A DNA stretch of 21,058 bases from Scytalidium lignicola (Eukaryota; Ascomycota; Leotiomycetes), in the NCBI GenBank assembly GCA_002812745.2, contig NCSJ02000519.1, positions 1-21,058 on the forward strand. The letters run 5' to 3'. Each line of letters starts with the position of its first letter. The first letter of the stretch is position 1. This document shows positions 10,288 to 20,900 of this stretch, in pieces. The notes below the pieces were generated by a model, which saw nothing but the letters and a program-made list of their open reading frames with translations, had not been told where the DNA came from and searched no databases. The translations under genes were made by a program, and so were the position numbers.

Positions 10288-11223
10288 TTATGCATTGCAA
10301 AACGTTTTAGACAGTGCTAGAAGGCGTGTAACTGGTGGGAAGTATACAGGTTAAGACGATAGCCTTAATAAAACATGGGAGGACCTTGACACTTTTTTTT
10401 CAAATATGGTGAACCTTTGAAGACTGATACTTCTAGCTCTTTGCGTGGTAATTCCTACCATAATTGACGAACAAAATGTCATATATATTTGCATACTTCG
10501 GGTGAATACCATATTTGCCAATAATTCCCAGTAGTGTCCAAAAATAGAGATAGAAACTAGGAGATCTAACAATCGAAGCTGTGAGTGCATTTCAACTCTT
10601 CACCACATCCTGTGATTTAGGCCACCTGAGACCGTAGAACCTTCCTAAGCCTCCAGAAGTTGATGAATTCGACAATAGCACGAACATATTGACACATCCG
10701 ATTAATTCATTGAACTTTTGCAAATGAACATTAAAGAAGCTATTAAGCTTGGGATAATTAGGTTCTCGGTAAGTGAGAGTGGGTTTCCCCAAAGAGCCTA
10801 GAGTTGGCGAGCGGGTCCCCGCGGGAGCTGCCGTAAGCCTGTAAGAAGCTTAAAGCTTGACTTGCAGTAGGCATGCATGGCGCGCCCCTTGCCCAGAAAC
10901 GAACACTTGTCACCGCCATATACCAGCGGAAACATCCACAAGCAAGTATCCATATCGTCATGTAACCAACAATACTCGAAGGCTAGCCACATTGGATAAA
11001 GTTATTGTATTAAGAGCGGTTATTAGACAACTTTGACTCTTTTTTTTTTTTGCTTAAGAATTTTCCATCTTTAAATCGTAAACTATGCTTTCTACCTTCA
11101 AATTGGGCTACTAATATCATCCAGATAAAAAAAANTTTTAAAAAATTTTTAAAAAAAACCCCTTCCAAAATGTCGTAAATTTCATCAAAAAATAATCCGA
11201 GTATATTTCCCTTCATAGAAACC
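10288..11223. other. Convergent intergenic region
   Basis: About 940 bases between the H3-like and S41 stops. AATAAA at 10367-10372. A GC-richer island lies at about 10797-10930, with a small hairpin and CCCGCGGG (10818-10825) plus GGCGCGCC (about 10879-10886). An A/T homopolymer patch with one N lies at 11125-11160. Open frames on the minus strand here mostly start with non-ATG codons and show no family features. Confidence 0.5.
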
Positions 11224-12735
11224 TCACAATTCATCTCTGCCTTGAAGTTCTATCACCGCAAGCCTTCTAGCTACCTCATGAGCATCAGTCGTATCTTTCC
11301 AATCCCCCTGTCCAGCAATCACATCGCTTTCCACACCAACACCCTTCCAACTCACCCCAGTGACTGAATGCACGGCTCTAAGGCTAGGAACACCGGCCAT
11401 CCACCACCGCTTTCCAAATTCTTCTTCACAGATATACTTCACACTTGGGTTAGCACTTCCAAAACCAGTAGTCGCATTATTCCCTTCTCCGATAATAGTA
11501 GCGCGCTTGAAAGCTTGGAGGTTATACGCCATATCCTCACCTGCGCCGAAGGTCGTGTTCGAAGTGAGAACGAAGACTGGTTTAGATGTTCCAAGAGGTT
11601 CTGTGCCTCCTGGAAGTAGTTCTAAGGGGGTAGTGTACATAGAGCGGTTAACCTTTCCAGAGTTATCGATGAAGTCAGTGAGATGACGACCATTGGGAGA
11701 TCCGTCGTAGAGGAAGTAAGACAGAATAAAGGCCACGGTATTCGAATCTCCTCCGTGATTACCTCGTAAATCAATAATAACAGCATCTGCACTTCCAACA
11801 CTGCTAACGATCTCACCCACAGCGGCGAGGATCTGCTCCGAGTCACTCGCATACTCAGGGTTTGTAGGAGCAAAGCTATTGATAGGCAAAGTCGCGATGG
11901 TCCTTCCTGGAAGCGAGCTTGTATCGAAGGAGATATTCTTGTCGAAATGGAAATTTCTTTCCTGCAACTCTTCAAATAGCTTCCTTGGACTCTCTAGTTC
12001 AGCAGCGTCGCCGGACTCGGTTCCGATAAGAGGATCGGAGAAAGCAATAAATACACCGGCAGTGTGATTGAGACGATGCAGAGTAGAAAATAGTTCTATG
12101 GAGAAATCTTGGCTATTGGTGATATTATCGAAAGTCCCATTTTGCATGGACTCCTGCAGGGTCGATACTATCGTTGCGCCAATCTCCACGTCGATATATT
12201 CCCGTTGAATAATCCCAGTAAGCTCCTGAACCACGGCTTCTCTGAGTGCGGGCGTCAATGGTTGCAGTCCCTTCTCATACGCCTTTCTTCGCGGATCATC
12301 ATTCGGCACTAGATGGAGAGGGATATTGCCAGGCTTGAAGAAGAATCTGGTAGCCGGGAGGTTATCCTTCGAGACATCAACACTCATTTCAGCACGAAGA
12401 TAACTCGCCCACTTCTTCCCTTTTAGTAGAACAGTGATGGAGGATGGCACTGAGCTGTTCAACACCTCAACGACATCAAACCCTCCGGAAAATTGCTGCA
12501 TCGAAAAGTCATTTTCAACAGAGAATACTGGAAGCCCTGCCGCTTCCGTGAAGTTTACCTCGTGGTATCTTGTGATCGTTTCCTTGTCACCGGAATTATG
12601 TGCGGCCAGCCATGTTGAGAATTGTATTCCTGCGGGGTGGTCTGTTGGCACCACTGGTTCTCCGGCCACACTTGGGGTTTCGAGTTGAGGTACTAGTAAC
12701 CCAGAAACACCAAATATATACTGGAGAAAGCGCAT
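11224..12735 (-). CDS. Secreted S41 / IRBP-like protein, likely without its catalytic Ser
   Basis: Single exon, 503 residues, ATG 12735. Residues 1-18 (MRFLQYIFGVSGLLVPQL) look like a signal peptide, and about nine N-glycosylation sequons (e.g. N61, N93, N223, N267, N363, N393, N420) fit an extracellular protein. The C-terminal half is a tail-specific protease (TSPc/S41) domain: SADAVIIDLRGNHGGD (315-330), KPVFVLTSNTTFGAGEDMA (385-403), then LQAFKRATIIGEG (406-418). In S41 enzymes the nucleophile is Ser in a T-F-S-A-x-E context; here the codon at 11547-11545 is GGC, so Gly397 sits there. Lys410 and the GE turn are kept. It may be an inactive homologue or bind ligand like IRBP, unless another Ser (S392) serves. 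No PDZ domain is visible. Upstream lies a transposon, 317 bases away. Confidence 0.85.
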   Translation of the reverse strand: MRFLQYIFGVSGLLVPQLETPSVAGEPVVPTDHPAGIQFSTWLAAHNSGDKETITRYHEVNFTEAAGLPVFSVENDFSMQQFSGGFDVVEVLNSSVPSSITVLLKGKKWASYLRAEMSVDVSKDNLPATRFFFKPGNIPLHLVPNDDPRRKAYEKGLQPLTPALREAVVQELTGIIQREYIDVEIGATIVSTLQESMQNGTFDNITNSQDFSIELFSTLHRLNHTAGVFIAFSDPLIGTESGDAAELESPRKLFEELQERNFHFDKNISFDTSSLPGRTIATLPINSFAPTNPEYASDSEQILAAVGEIVSSVGSADAVIIDLRGNHGGDSNTVAFILSYFLYDGSPNGRHLTDFIDNSGKVNRSMYTTPLELLPGGTEPLGTSKPVFVLTSNTTFGAGEDMAYNLQAFKRATIIGEGNNATTGFGSANPSVKYICEEEFGKRWWMAGVPSLRAVHSVTGVSWKGVGVESDVIAGQGDWKDTTDAHEVARRLAVIELQGRDEL

Positions 12736-13052
12736 TATGATGATTGCGAGGTAAAGTCAAGAGATGTTAATGTTTATTGACTGAGAAAATTTAAGATAAA
12801 AATGTCGTTTACATTAAGTATCTCATGAGGGTTTTATGGTTCTGCGGCACAGTTCGGTGAGTAAAGGTGTAACCTGTTGGGGTTGTTTGTGAACCTTGCA
12901 ACGTTAGGCAGCGAATGTGGGAAAATAACTGGACGATATTTGCAGTGAAATTCGGCGAAATAAGTCCGCCTACTTAATCAGGAGGAATTTATAATTCTCA
13001 TGTTCAACTGTTGTTCCTTAAGGTTTATACACGATGCGCTTTGGTACCTTTA
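12736..13052. other. Upstream region of the S41-like gene
   Basis: About 317 bases between the S41-like ATG and the transposon edge. No gene or clear motif was seen. The transposon therefore inserted within or just beyond this gene's promoter. Confidence 0.4.
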
Positions 13053-13100
13053 ACGTAAATCCCTGTCCAAAGGATCACCCCACCCAAGGGATCACTTCCC
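13053..13100 (+). repeat. Left terminal inverted repeat (48 bp)
   Basis: Begins ACGTAAATCCCTGTCC and ends GGGATCACTTCCC. It matches the reverse complement of 14892-14939 at 47 of 48 positions; the one difference is base 13072-side A versus G in CCAAAGGATC / CCAAGGGATC. It contains GGATCAC twice (13072-13078 and 13089-13095), a possible double transposase-binding site. Confidence 0.95.
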
Positions 13101-13159
13101 TTCCACCTTTGCATTCAATACCAAATATTCAAGCAACAACAACGTTTATTTGAATAAAT

Positions 13160-14824
13160 CTAATGACTAGCTAAATCAGGATATTTGAGTCTATTATGTC
13201 CTACATTTCCACATTCTGAGCACTTTGGTGGCCGTCGTGGTTGTGCTTGCAAAGGATTGGTGGATGTTGAAGAATTGGACCCCTCCACTATATTTGACAC
13301 CATAGCACTTGATTGAGCTAATTCTTGAGCCTCCTGCCTTGTCAAGAAACCTGTATAAACTAACTGTTTCCTAGATCTACGTAACTTTTGTTACATTAAA
13401 GCATTTTCAGCTTGTAATCTCTCGTTATCCTTAACCATAAATATAATACTATGCATAGCCATTTCACATCTCTTGAATGCTTGATTTATAGTTGTTTTTA
13501 TAGGAGTTGTAGGGCTATACTGTTCCTTAAGTAATTACTGAATAGATTGAGATTGCAAATGCAATTGAACAAGGTTATAAGGTGTTTATGGAACTTATTA
13601 TACTCTAGAATTATTATTATGAGTACTCCTTGGAGATATAGATATTTGATCAACCTAAACATACAATTTAGCTAGTATATACTTTGGTTTATAAGAAATC
13701 AATTTAGTAATTGTAAATCTATTCTGAATAGTTGTTGATTTGAAGGTTTGCTAATGTATAATTGGATATATCTCCAGGAAATCTTCCTTGTCAATATGTT
13801 GAATTCCATTATACACTTTGTTTTCAAGTTGAGTACTATACATACGTTTGAGAATTGAAAAACAAGTTATATCAAGTGGTTGAAGGAGATATAAGGAATA
13901 CAAAGGTATACAAATTAGAACAATTTTATGTTAAGAATAAAATAAGTCAAATTCAAGTGTTATATAACTTTCATAACTATCAAGAACTAACATGTGATAT
14001 TAACCTTTAATTTTTTCTTTAATAGTAAGTTCAAAGGGTTTTTCAAGTTATTCAAGGCTAATTTAATTATTTGTTCATCCATTATTACTTTGTTTATTTC
14101 TCTAATCTTTAAGTAACAGATTACTTAAAGCTAATTGATGATGTTTACCTTTAAAAATAATTAAAGGTAGTAAAACCTATTCATCAACATTAATTAATTT
14201 AATAATTATAATCTATTCACAATTCTTAAGTTGTAATAATAAAGGTTTTTTAAAATATTTAAAGATTATAATTACTTTTATAATAACAATTATACTTATA
14301 ACAAAACTTGTTTCATCGAAATTGTAGATATCCTCGTCTAAGATTCCATATTGAAGTTTGGTTTCAAGGGACTGGTTAAACTATTGCTGAATAAGCTTTA
14401 GATCTTCACATTTAGCTTGTTAATAACTATATTTGCGAATATATTTAGTAGTTAATTCAACATGATAGCTTAAAGATCGTTAAACCTAGTTTTTACTTAT
14501 AAGTGAAGGAGAAGTAGATTCACCCTGCTTAGAAATCAAAGTATAAGCTATTACTTGCACTTATAAAGGCCTAGAAGGCATTCCTCGGTTTCCCATAAAG
14601 ATAATCCATTATACTAGCGATTCCTCTTCAATTTGAGTTAACTTAAACACTTTGGTGTAAGTTGTGAAAGCTTCAGGGTGTCCATGGAGTCGTTTATGCA
14701 AAGTAGTATATGGAACATCAAAAGAACGCGTTGCAGCCTGAAGTGACTTGATTTTGTTGTTTTTAAACGCGTTTATAACTAGAATGATTCTTCCTTCTTG
14801 TTGTACAGGTAGCTTTTTAGGCAT
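13160..14824 (-). pseudogene. Fot1/pogo transposase, RIP-like decay
   Basis: ATG 14824 opens MPKKLPVQQEGRIILVINAF, then KSLQAATRSFDVPYTTLHKRLHG, the HTH/psq DNA-binding region of pogo transposases. The frame stops at 14611-14609 and 14563-14561. At both places the expected residue is Gln (VQW, PLQV) and the codon is TAA, the product of CAA after C to T in CpA. Farther on, YGILDEDIYNFDETSF is the segment with the first catalytic Asp (codon 14317-14315), and PLIIFKGKHHQ (about 14131-14165) is another pogo signature. The last frame, 13345-13160, ends in PPKCSECGNVGHN, a zinc knuckle whose final Cys has become Tyr (KYPD for KCPD). No functional product is expected. Confidence 0.9.
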
Positions 14825-14891
14825 TGCAACGTGTTTTGGTTGAAAAATAATCAATTCAAATTGTAGGTGTTGATAAATTCAATAATCTGAG

Positions 14892-14939
14892 GGGAAGTGA
14901 TCCCTTGGGTGGGGTGATCCCTTGGACAGGGATTTACGT
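14892..14939 (-). repeat. Right terminal inverted repeat (48 bp)
   Basis: Reverse complement of the left repeat with a single mismatch. The outer end is followed by TA at 14940-14941. Nearly identical ends beside a heavily mutated interior suggest that the end positions were poor mutation targets or that the insertion is not very old. Confidence 0.95.
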
Positions 14940-14941
14940 TA

Positions 14942-15983
14942 CAGGAATGAACATTTTGAAAGATATGTAACCAGTTCTATATGGGTATGGAGAGGAATCC
15001 ATAAACAGACGTGACAGAGGTACATAAACTTATGCTGGGAGTGAATAATCTGCTTAAATAGTTCACGAGATAATCTTGATAGTTACGCCTATTCGAATAT
15101 GACAAAGGTAGCAGTGAGCAGAAACTAAAGCAAATAACAATCTTTCAATAAATTGTTGTCTGATATAGAATAACCTAAGCCAGTATTAAAACTCTTTCAT
15201 CCAATAAACCCCCCAACCCCCCCTTTTCATGAGCTATAATGTGACTTAAAGAAACAAATAAACACCAGTGTCTCCCAGGTTTTTGCGCGTAAAAAAAGGA
15301 TAAAATCGCCGCTCCACTCCAATTAGACAAATTAACCTCTTTAATAACCCCACCCTCTCCTAGAGAAATCAAAACCATGTCCCCAAAAAAAGGTTGGTCG
15401 AGAAAATAAAAAAAAATATTCCTTGTCATTTCATTGTAATCATGATATAAGACGTTCGATCCCAAAATATCCCAAATCCCTAGGCTGAAAAGTTACAGCC
15501 CATTACCCATCGTTAAACACGTACTTAAGCAAGTACTAAAGCACTTCCGAAATAAAAGTTCCACGCAGTGAATGGAATATAAATGAATAATACTGTTTTC
15601 TCTTCCTGCCGTGCTGGAGCAGTTCTGTGTAAGAATATAAACCGTTTTGACCGTTGCAAATGAACCCTTTCCTAATCACTGTTTTGCAACAAACNAAAAG
15701 TCGCAAGTTGCTTCAGATGCTGAAGTCAGCCAAAATATAGTGAGCGAACCTGATTATCGTAATTCAAAATAGCAATGCCTGTAAGAGGTCCAATATGTCT
15801 CGATATATTGTAGATATGTTTGGAAGAATCGCAAATTAACGGGTCGTGTATTTGGGGTATATTGTAAGACGAGTATAAAGTTGAAAGAGGTCCAAAGTGA
15901 GACGAATATCAATGCTAAACAGTTCCTAAAAATGAATATGATTCCATCAGAGAGGCTGAAGTCTGCCGGATATCCGGCAATCC
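14942..15983. other. Intergenic region between the transposon and the DUF2841 gene
   Basis: About 1 kb, A+T-rich with A, C and T homopolymer runs (15210-15420) and an N at 15695, so base quality may be poor. A 96-codon minus-strand open frame (15465-15175) starts with TTG and has no family features. The part next to 15984 is the DUF2841 3' UTR. Confidence 0.5.
15964..15979. repeat. 16-bp perfect palindrome just after a stop codon
   Basis: TGCCGGATATCCGGCA, GC-rich in an A+T-rich setting, starts four bases beyond the TAA of the minus-strand DUF2841 gene. As RNA it could form a stem of up to eight pairs at the beginning of the 3' UTR, although with almost no loop. As DNA it could be a dimeric protein site. 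The palindrome is seen; function unknown. Confidence 0.35.
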
Positions 15984-17997
15984 TTAACCATGATGAACAT
16001 GTTTCACATGGTTGTCATCTTCGTTCCCAGCGTATGGGTTATCATGCATGTATTCGTGAAAACTATTGTGTGTCTGCAGTTGGTGAGGATGGCCGATACT
16101 AACGGTTCTCATTTGATGACCTAAAGCGGGAGCCGTGGTATCGTACTGCTGCATTGATGTTGGAACACTGTCATAAGTGGGTTTGTTCATAGAAGGAGGT
16201 GGTAGAAGGTGCTGTTGTGTATTTGGTAGAGGGAGTTGATATCCTACGTTCGGTGGAGCAAGTGCCGATTGAGGTGAAGAGACATAATAGTTCGACGAGA
16301 TCGGTCCATTGCTAACCATATTGTTTTGCCAGCCATATATATTCTGAGACTGATTCTGATAGGGTTGTGAACTATAGGCTCGTCGATTAGGATCTTGAAG
16401 TATCGGACTTTGTTGTTGATAACCTAGAGTCACAGGACGCGTGCTGTATGAATTATCGGCAAATTGAGGCTGGCGCATGCTATGGAACAAGCTGCTGGAA
16501 TCATCTTCTTGTCTCGGCTGGTGATGCATAGATGGGCCAGGCTGCGTAGAATGAGGAGATATTTGGCTGTCGGGACTCGGTATTGTTGGCTTCGTGTCGG
16601 ATTCATCAGGCTCTGAGCCACCATCATCCTCCTCTTCATCCTCCGAAACATGACCCTGTCTATTGCGGTCCATGACGGGCACAACCGTATCATCATCTAT
16701 GAATATGATTAATCAAGTGAGACCAATAATCTCCAAACGAAATCTGGGGAACATACCAATCTCGCCGTTCTTAAATCGTTCTTCAGCCTTTGCAACCTTG
16801 AATATTTCCTTGAGGAAGACCTTCTTTGCTGCATTAGCAGGATGTGCCGAATCGTTGAACCAATTACCCATGGCCTCCATGGTCTTCGCTTCCAGAGTCT
16901 TCACATCAAGATTCCATCTCCTGACAGATTGGTGCTGCCTTTCCGCAGGTTCTATAATCATTCGTAAAATCTGAACAAGCAACAGTACACGTTCTAGACA
17001 AAAGGTTGTTAGACTCCTAACGTAAACTTGGTCCTGGGAAGAATCTGACACAACTCACCATGTTTATACAAGTGGTCTGGCTCTTTGTGACGAATAGCAT
17101 TCTCGCCTGTAGTGGGAGGCCACCAGGGAGGAGCTTTGGCAGCACCTCCCGTATACGGATAGTGGGTCTGTTTCTTTGGCTCGACGACCTTGACGAATAT
17201 CTTGCCTATTATTTTACAAGCAGATTGTTGCAGGTCCTTGAATCTAAGATGGTAAAATTTGGTCACTTCCTTCTCATCACCAATCCTTAACTGTTGAGTG
17301 CTCTGTACAACGACCGGTGCAGCGTCTATGGAACGCTCGCGGCGCCTTCCAGAATTTTGACCATAGGACCGTTTTCTCCTTTTGCCCGAGGTATCGGAGT
17401 CAGAGTCGTATGATTGCCCACGTTGATACATGCGGCTCCCTGACTGGGACATCCTTCTTCTTCGAGCTTTCTGGTACCCATTTCCACCATCGAAATCGAA
17501 CTCTCCAGAATCACCTTCTTGACTGTGAGCTGTTTGGATAGTCAGTGACGAGCTCTTCGTATGAAAGGGCAGTGGAGTAGGGGTGATTCACTACCTGAGT
17601 CGGTGAATGGCTCCCCGAGTGACCGTTGGACACCTCGGCGAAAACCGTGCTTGAATTGATCAGTGAAGATCTGGGGCTGAAATGGCGTCAGGCTGTGGGA
17701 GGTGTAGGTTTTCTCCTCTCCATTTTCAAGAGACACTATAAGAGCAAAGTCCTTGACTGGCAAGCCGACGCAGTCTCTTAATGCTGTCTCGATACTCTGT
17801 GGATAGATATTAGTTTATTTGCCACATGGCATTTCATTATTGTTAAGACCCACCAAGCTCCTAGGATGCACACCACCACCGGTCGAAGATCTGTCATCAC
17901 ACAGTGACGGATCTTGGAATCTCTCTAGAGGATGCCATAGAGGGTCCCGTGGAGGGCCAAACCCCTTACGAGGCAAAGGATAACCCGAACCCACCAT
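15984..17997 (-). CDS. DUF2841 / YDR124W-like helical-bundle protein
   Basis: Matches the fungal family known as DUF2841 (YDR124W-like, which includes a protein of the Aspergillus fumigatus hrmA-associated cluster); molecular role poorly known. Exons (minus) 17997-17854, 17796-17595, 17529-17059, 16993-16757 and 16696-15984; introns of 57, 65, 65 and 60 nt, all GT..AG. Total 1767 nt, 588 residues. ATG 17997 (MVGSGYPLPRKG) is the first ATG in its frame; the earlier opening at 18093 is TTG. Core domain about residues 203-350: VTKFYHLRFKDLQQSACK, VVEPKKQTHYPY, PPWWPPTTG, RHKEPDHLYKHERVLLLVQ, KVFLKEIFKVAKAEERF. Basic GKRRKRS and GRRRER stretches before it could be nuclear signals. After it come an acidic stretch (EDEEEDDGGSEPDE) and a long Gln/Asn/Pro/Ser-rich disordered tail. 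Composition suggests a nuclear regulator; that is inference. Confidence 0.88.
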
Positions 17998-20900
17998 GAT
18001 GAGGTTGCGGTGACGTTTGAGTAGTGGCAGAGGAGGGTAGGGCTTGACATGCAAGTTCCTATTCTTGGATGAACGAGTGTGATAGGTTATCAATCAAAGC
18101 TATCATGAAGAGAAATGATCGATGGACGATCTGTAAATTCTGTGGAATTACGAGCAAAGATTGAGTAAGATATATCAGTTTTGTAAGAGGGTCGATGCAA
18201 AGCGAGCGCTGCTGAGTGGATTGAAGCGTCGTCTATCGGCAAGAAGGCAAGAAGGCTCAGACAATGGTCAGGGTTTTGGATTATAGCCTCAAATAGTATC
18301 TGGAAAGACCAATGTCGATGACGGGCAAAAAGCAAAGGCTGAGTGGACCACCAATAAGTTGTTGCATGAACGATTGCGGACTGGGAAGCAGACAGGTAAA
18401 CAAGGCAGTGTTGCTGGTACGAGTTGACGAAAGCGTAAAGTCATCAACAACCCGGTGGCTAGGCGCTAGCCTTATTCCAAGCAAGTACCGTAGGTGCTGG
18501 GGAGCCAGCGGAGGAATAACAAGGATGATCGAGGAATTGCGTGGTGAATTGGTGGATCTGAAGATTTCCAACGGCTCGGGGATGCGTTTTATGCTCGGTG
18601 GTTGATGGATGATGGATGAATGTGGAACAGCAATTGAAACAGCACTGCTAAGGTCCAGATCTGCAAATGGCCCAGGTCGCTAATAACGCCTCGTCGAAGC
18701 CACGAGGCGTCTTGGAGAGAATTGTCAGGATGAAAGAGGAAGGCAGTGGATCGGAGTGTTAACCCGCAAGATGGGGAAAGTTTTCTGGTCGCGCAACCGT
18801 AAATACCTTTTTGCGGCGGGGGTTGCCAGTGGTTCGGCACCCTAGAAGAGAANGGGGGGGGGGGCCTGAGGGTGGTTAGTGGGCGTGGCGAGGTTGTCGA
18901 GGCCTGGTCAGTGTACAGTATTGGAGTGGATTAGGGGCCACCGTCAGCAAAGTCCAGCATGCCCAGGTGAGGACCAGATGAACCCTGAGGAAGCCGAACC
19001 ACAGACTGGCCCGTGAGTGTTCCCAACCGAACTGGAACGGGACGCAGGCGTGGCAAGCCGGCGCCGTGGTGGACTCACGGCTACGGTAGGGGGTGCGCAA
19101 AAGACGGGTCAGCCGCGACGAAGCTTCCGAGTGCGTAAGTCGAGACCTGTTTAGGATTACGGGAGAAGCTAGGACCTAGAGCCTGGAGCTGGAGTGGATG
19201 CGTGTCGAAAAGGGAAGAGAGTTGTGAAATGGCCGTCGACGGACGTATTGAAGCGTCAGTGCAGTCGAGTTAACGTCGCAGCAGTAGGCGGTCTGTTTGC
19301 TCTGCTGGACCCTAGCTCGAATCAGCAGCAACAGCAGTTAGGATCGACTCCCAGATATGGCAATGGTAACACTAGACACTCGCAGTTGAAGGCCGCCCCG
19401 TGTCCCGAAAGGAGGTCAGAAACAGCGTCACACAGCAGCTGCAACCCCGAGTGGCGATCTCTTTTAATGTATGGAGGTCGCCAGCCTTCCAAGCCTCTGA
19501 ACCTGCCAAATTCGAGGATGGTAATCTGGACCGTCTGTCTGTGTTGGCGTGAAACACAAATCGGTGGTGGACGGGGTCGAGAACAGAATGCGCAAGAGCA
19601 GGATGCCTTGGATGGAGGATGTAACTTAAAAAGCGAGACGTGAGAGCCGAGATTCTCTACCGTACAGAGACAGCAGCTTGAGTGTTCGATGGCAGATGAT
19701 TTGAAGCAGCCTGCCGGCGAGAGATACTTCCCGATGCGTCCGTCCGCGACCTGTTCGGGTCCTGGTGGGCCTGGTACGATCTGCGAACAGCCAAACGGGC
19801 TCTAGAAGGGGATGATGTGCTGCTCAGAACAGCTGGTTAGGCGATTGGCGATAAGATGACAATTAATAGATGTTGACGGGAGTCGTGAGTGGGTGGAGGG
19901 AATGAGAAGGTCGTGGGTACATATAGCGGATAGATCAGTACGCTTTTGGGAAGCAAAGCAGATACCCGACCTCCCAACTAGGCTAGCTCCTCGTTGGGAT
20001 GGGGACTGAGGCTCGAAAGTTCCTTGTCGTACAGTACGTACTGCCCGCTCCTACTTCCTGCTTTCTAGCCCGGCTCTAGCCAACAGACACACACACACAC
20101 ACACGGAAAGACCGTAGAAAAGATAGAAGGAGAGCGTGCGGTAGGTACTGGAAGGGGCGAACAAGGAAACAAAGTAGTTACATAGAGCAGTGTGTAAGAC
20201 GTTGTTGTGGCGAGAGTACCGTAACTATATTAGCAATTGCCAGGATGAGCAAGAGACAAATTTGGGTGATAGCATGGCCAATCGAGAATTCCCCCTAGAC
20301 CTCAATTCGCTGCTCCGACCCACCACCACAAGCGCAGGTTTGGCGGGTCTGTGATAGTCCAACACCGGACGCACCTAATTATGCGGGAGAGGGTGCGAAA
20401 AAAAAGCAGGACGTGCAGATGGGATGTACAGGTACCAGGTAAAGTACGGTCTGTGCTGCCCGCCCTATTGTATCTTTCCATCTTCCCAAGGGGCACACAC
20501 ATGAGGGCCAAGACTTGTGTGTCACATTGTAGATCGCCAGAGCCACAGACCCGAGATGCTCGCCGGTCATAACTTAAAACTCGAGCTGTCGCCCGCCCTC
20601 GATTTGGAGGCAGATCGAAAGAGCAGGAGGAGGGATGCTGGTGCTGGTGCGGTTGCGGGTTGCTGGTGCAAGCATCAAAGTCGTCTACAATCTGTTCTGT
20701 TCCACGATACGCCGCCATTCTGCACTACTGTGGCCACCAAACCGAGACACACCAGCAGCAGAAGTGTCCCTCGGCAAGTGGTTTAGGTGGATAAAGGCAG
20801 GCAAGCAGCAGGCCGGTCCAGCGAGAGAGAGTCTGGCGTGTTTGGTTGGAAGGGGGCTTTTTGGTGTTCCCATCAATAGTCTTGTGTTCCCACCCATCTC

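Larger units (their letters stand above)
13053..14939 (-). mobile_element. Fot1/pogo-type (Tc1-mariner superfamily) DNA transposon, decayed
   Basis: A complete element of 1887 bases: 48-bp terminal inverted repeats at both ends, flanked by TA (13051-13052 and 14940-14941), the target duplication of this superfamily. The interior encodes a minus-strand transposase relic with an HTH/psq start, a pogo DDE core and a C-terminal zinc knuckle. The interior is extremely A+T-rich compared with its neighbours, and the frame is broken by many stops. Length and arrangement match full-length Fot1-like elements, so it is non-autonomous now but not deleted. Confidence 0.93.

Noticed and set aside
15175..15465. 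96-codon minus-strand frame
   Set aside because: TTG start, built across homopolymer runs of doubtful quality, no family resemblance.
19194..19643. 149-codon plus-strand frame
   Set aside because: GTG start and low-complexity mixed composition with no domain; typical of GC-rich noncoding sequence.
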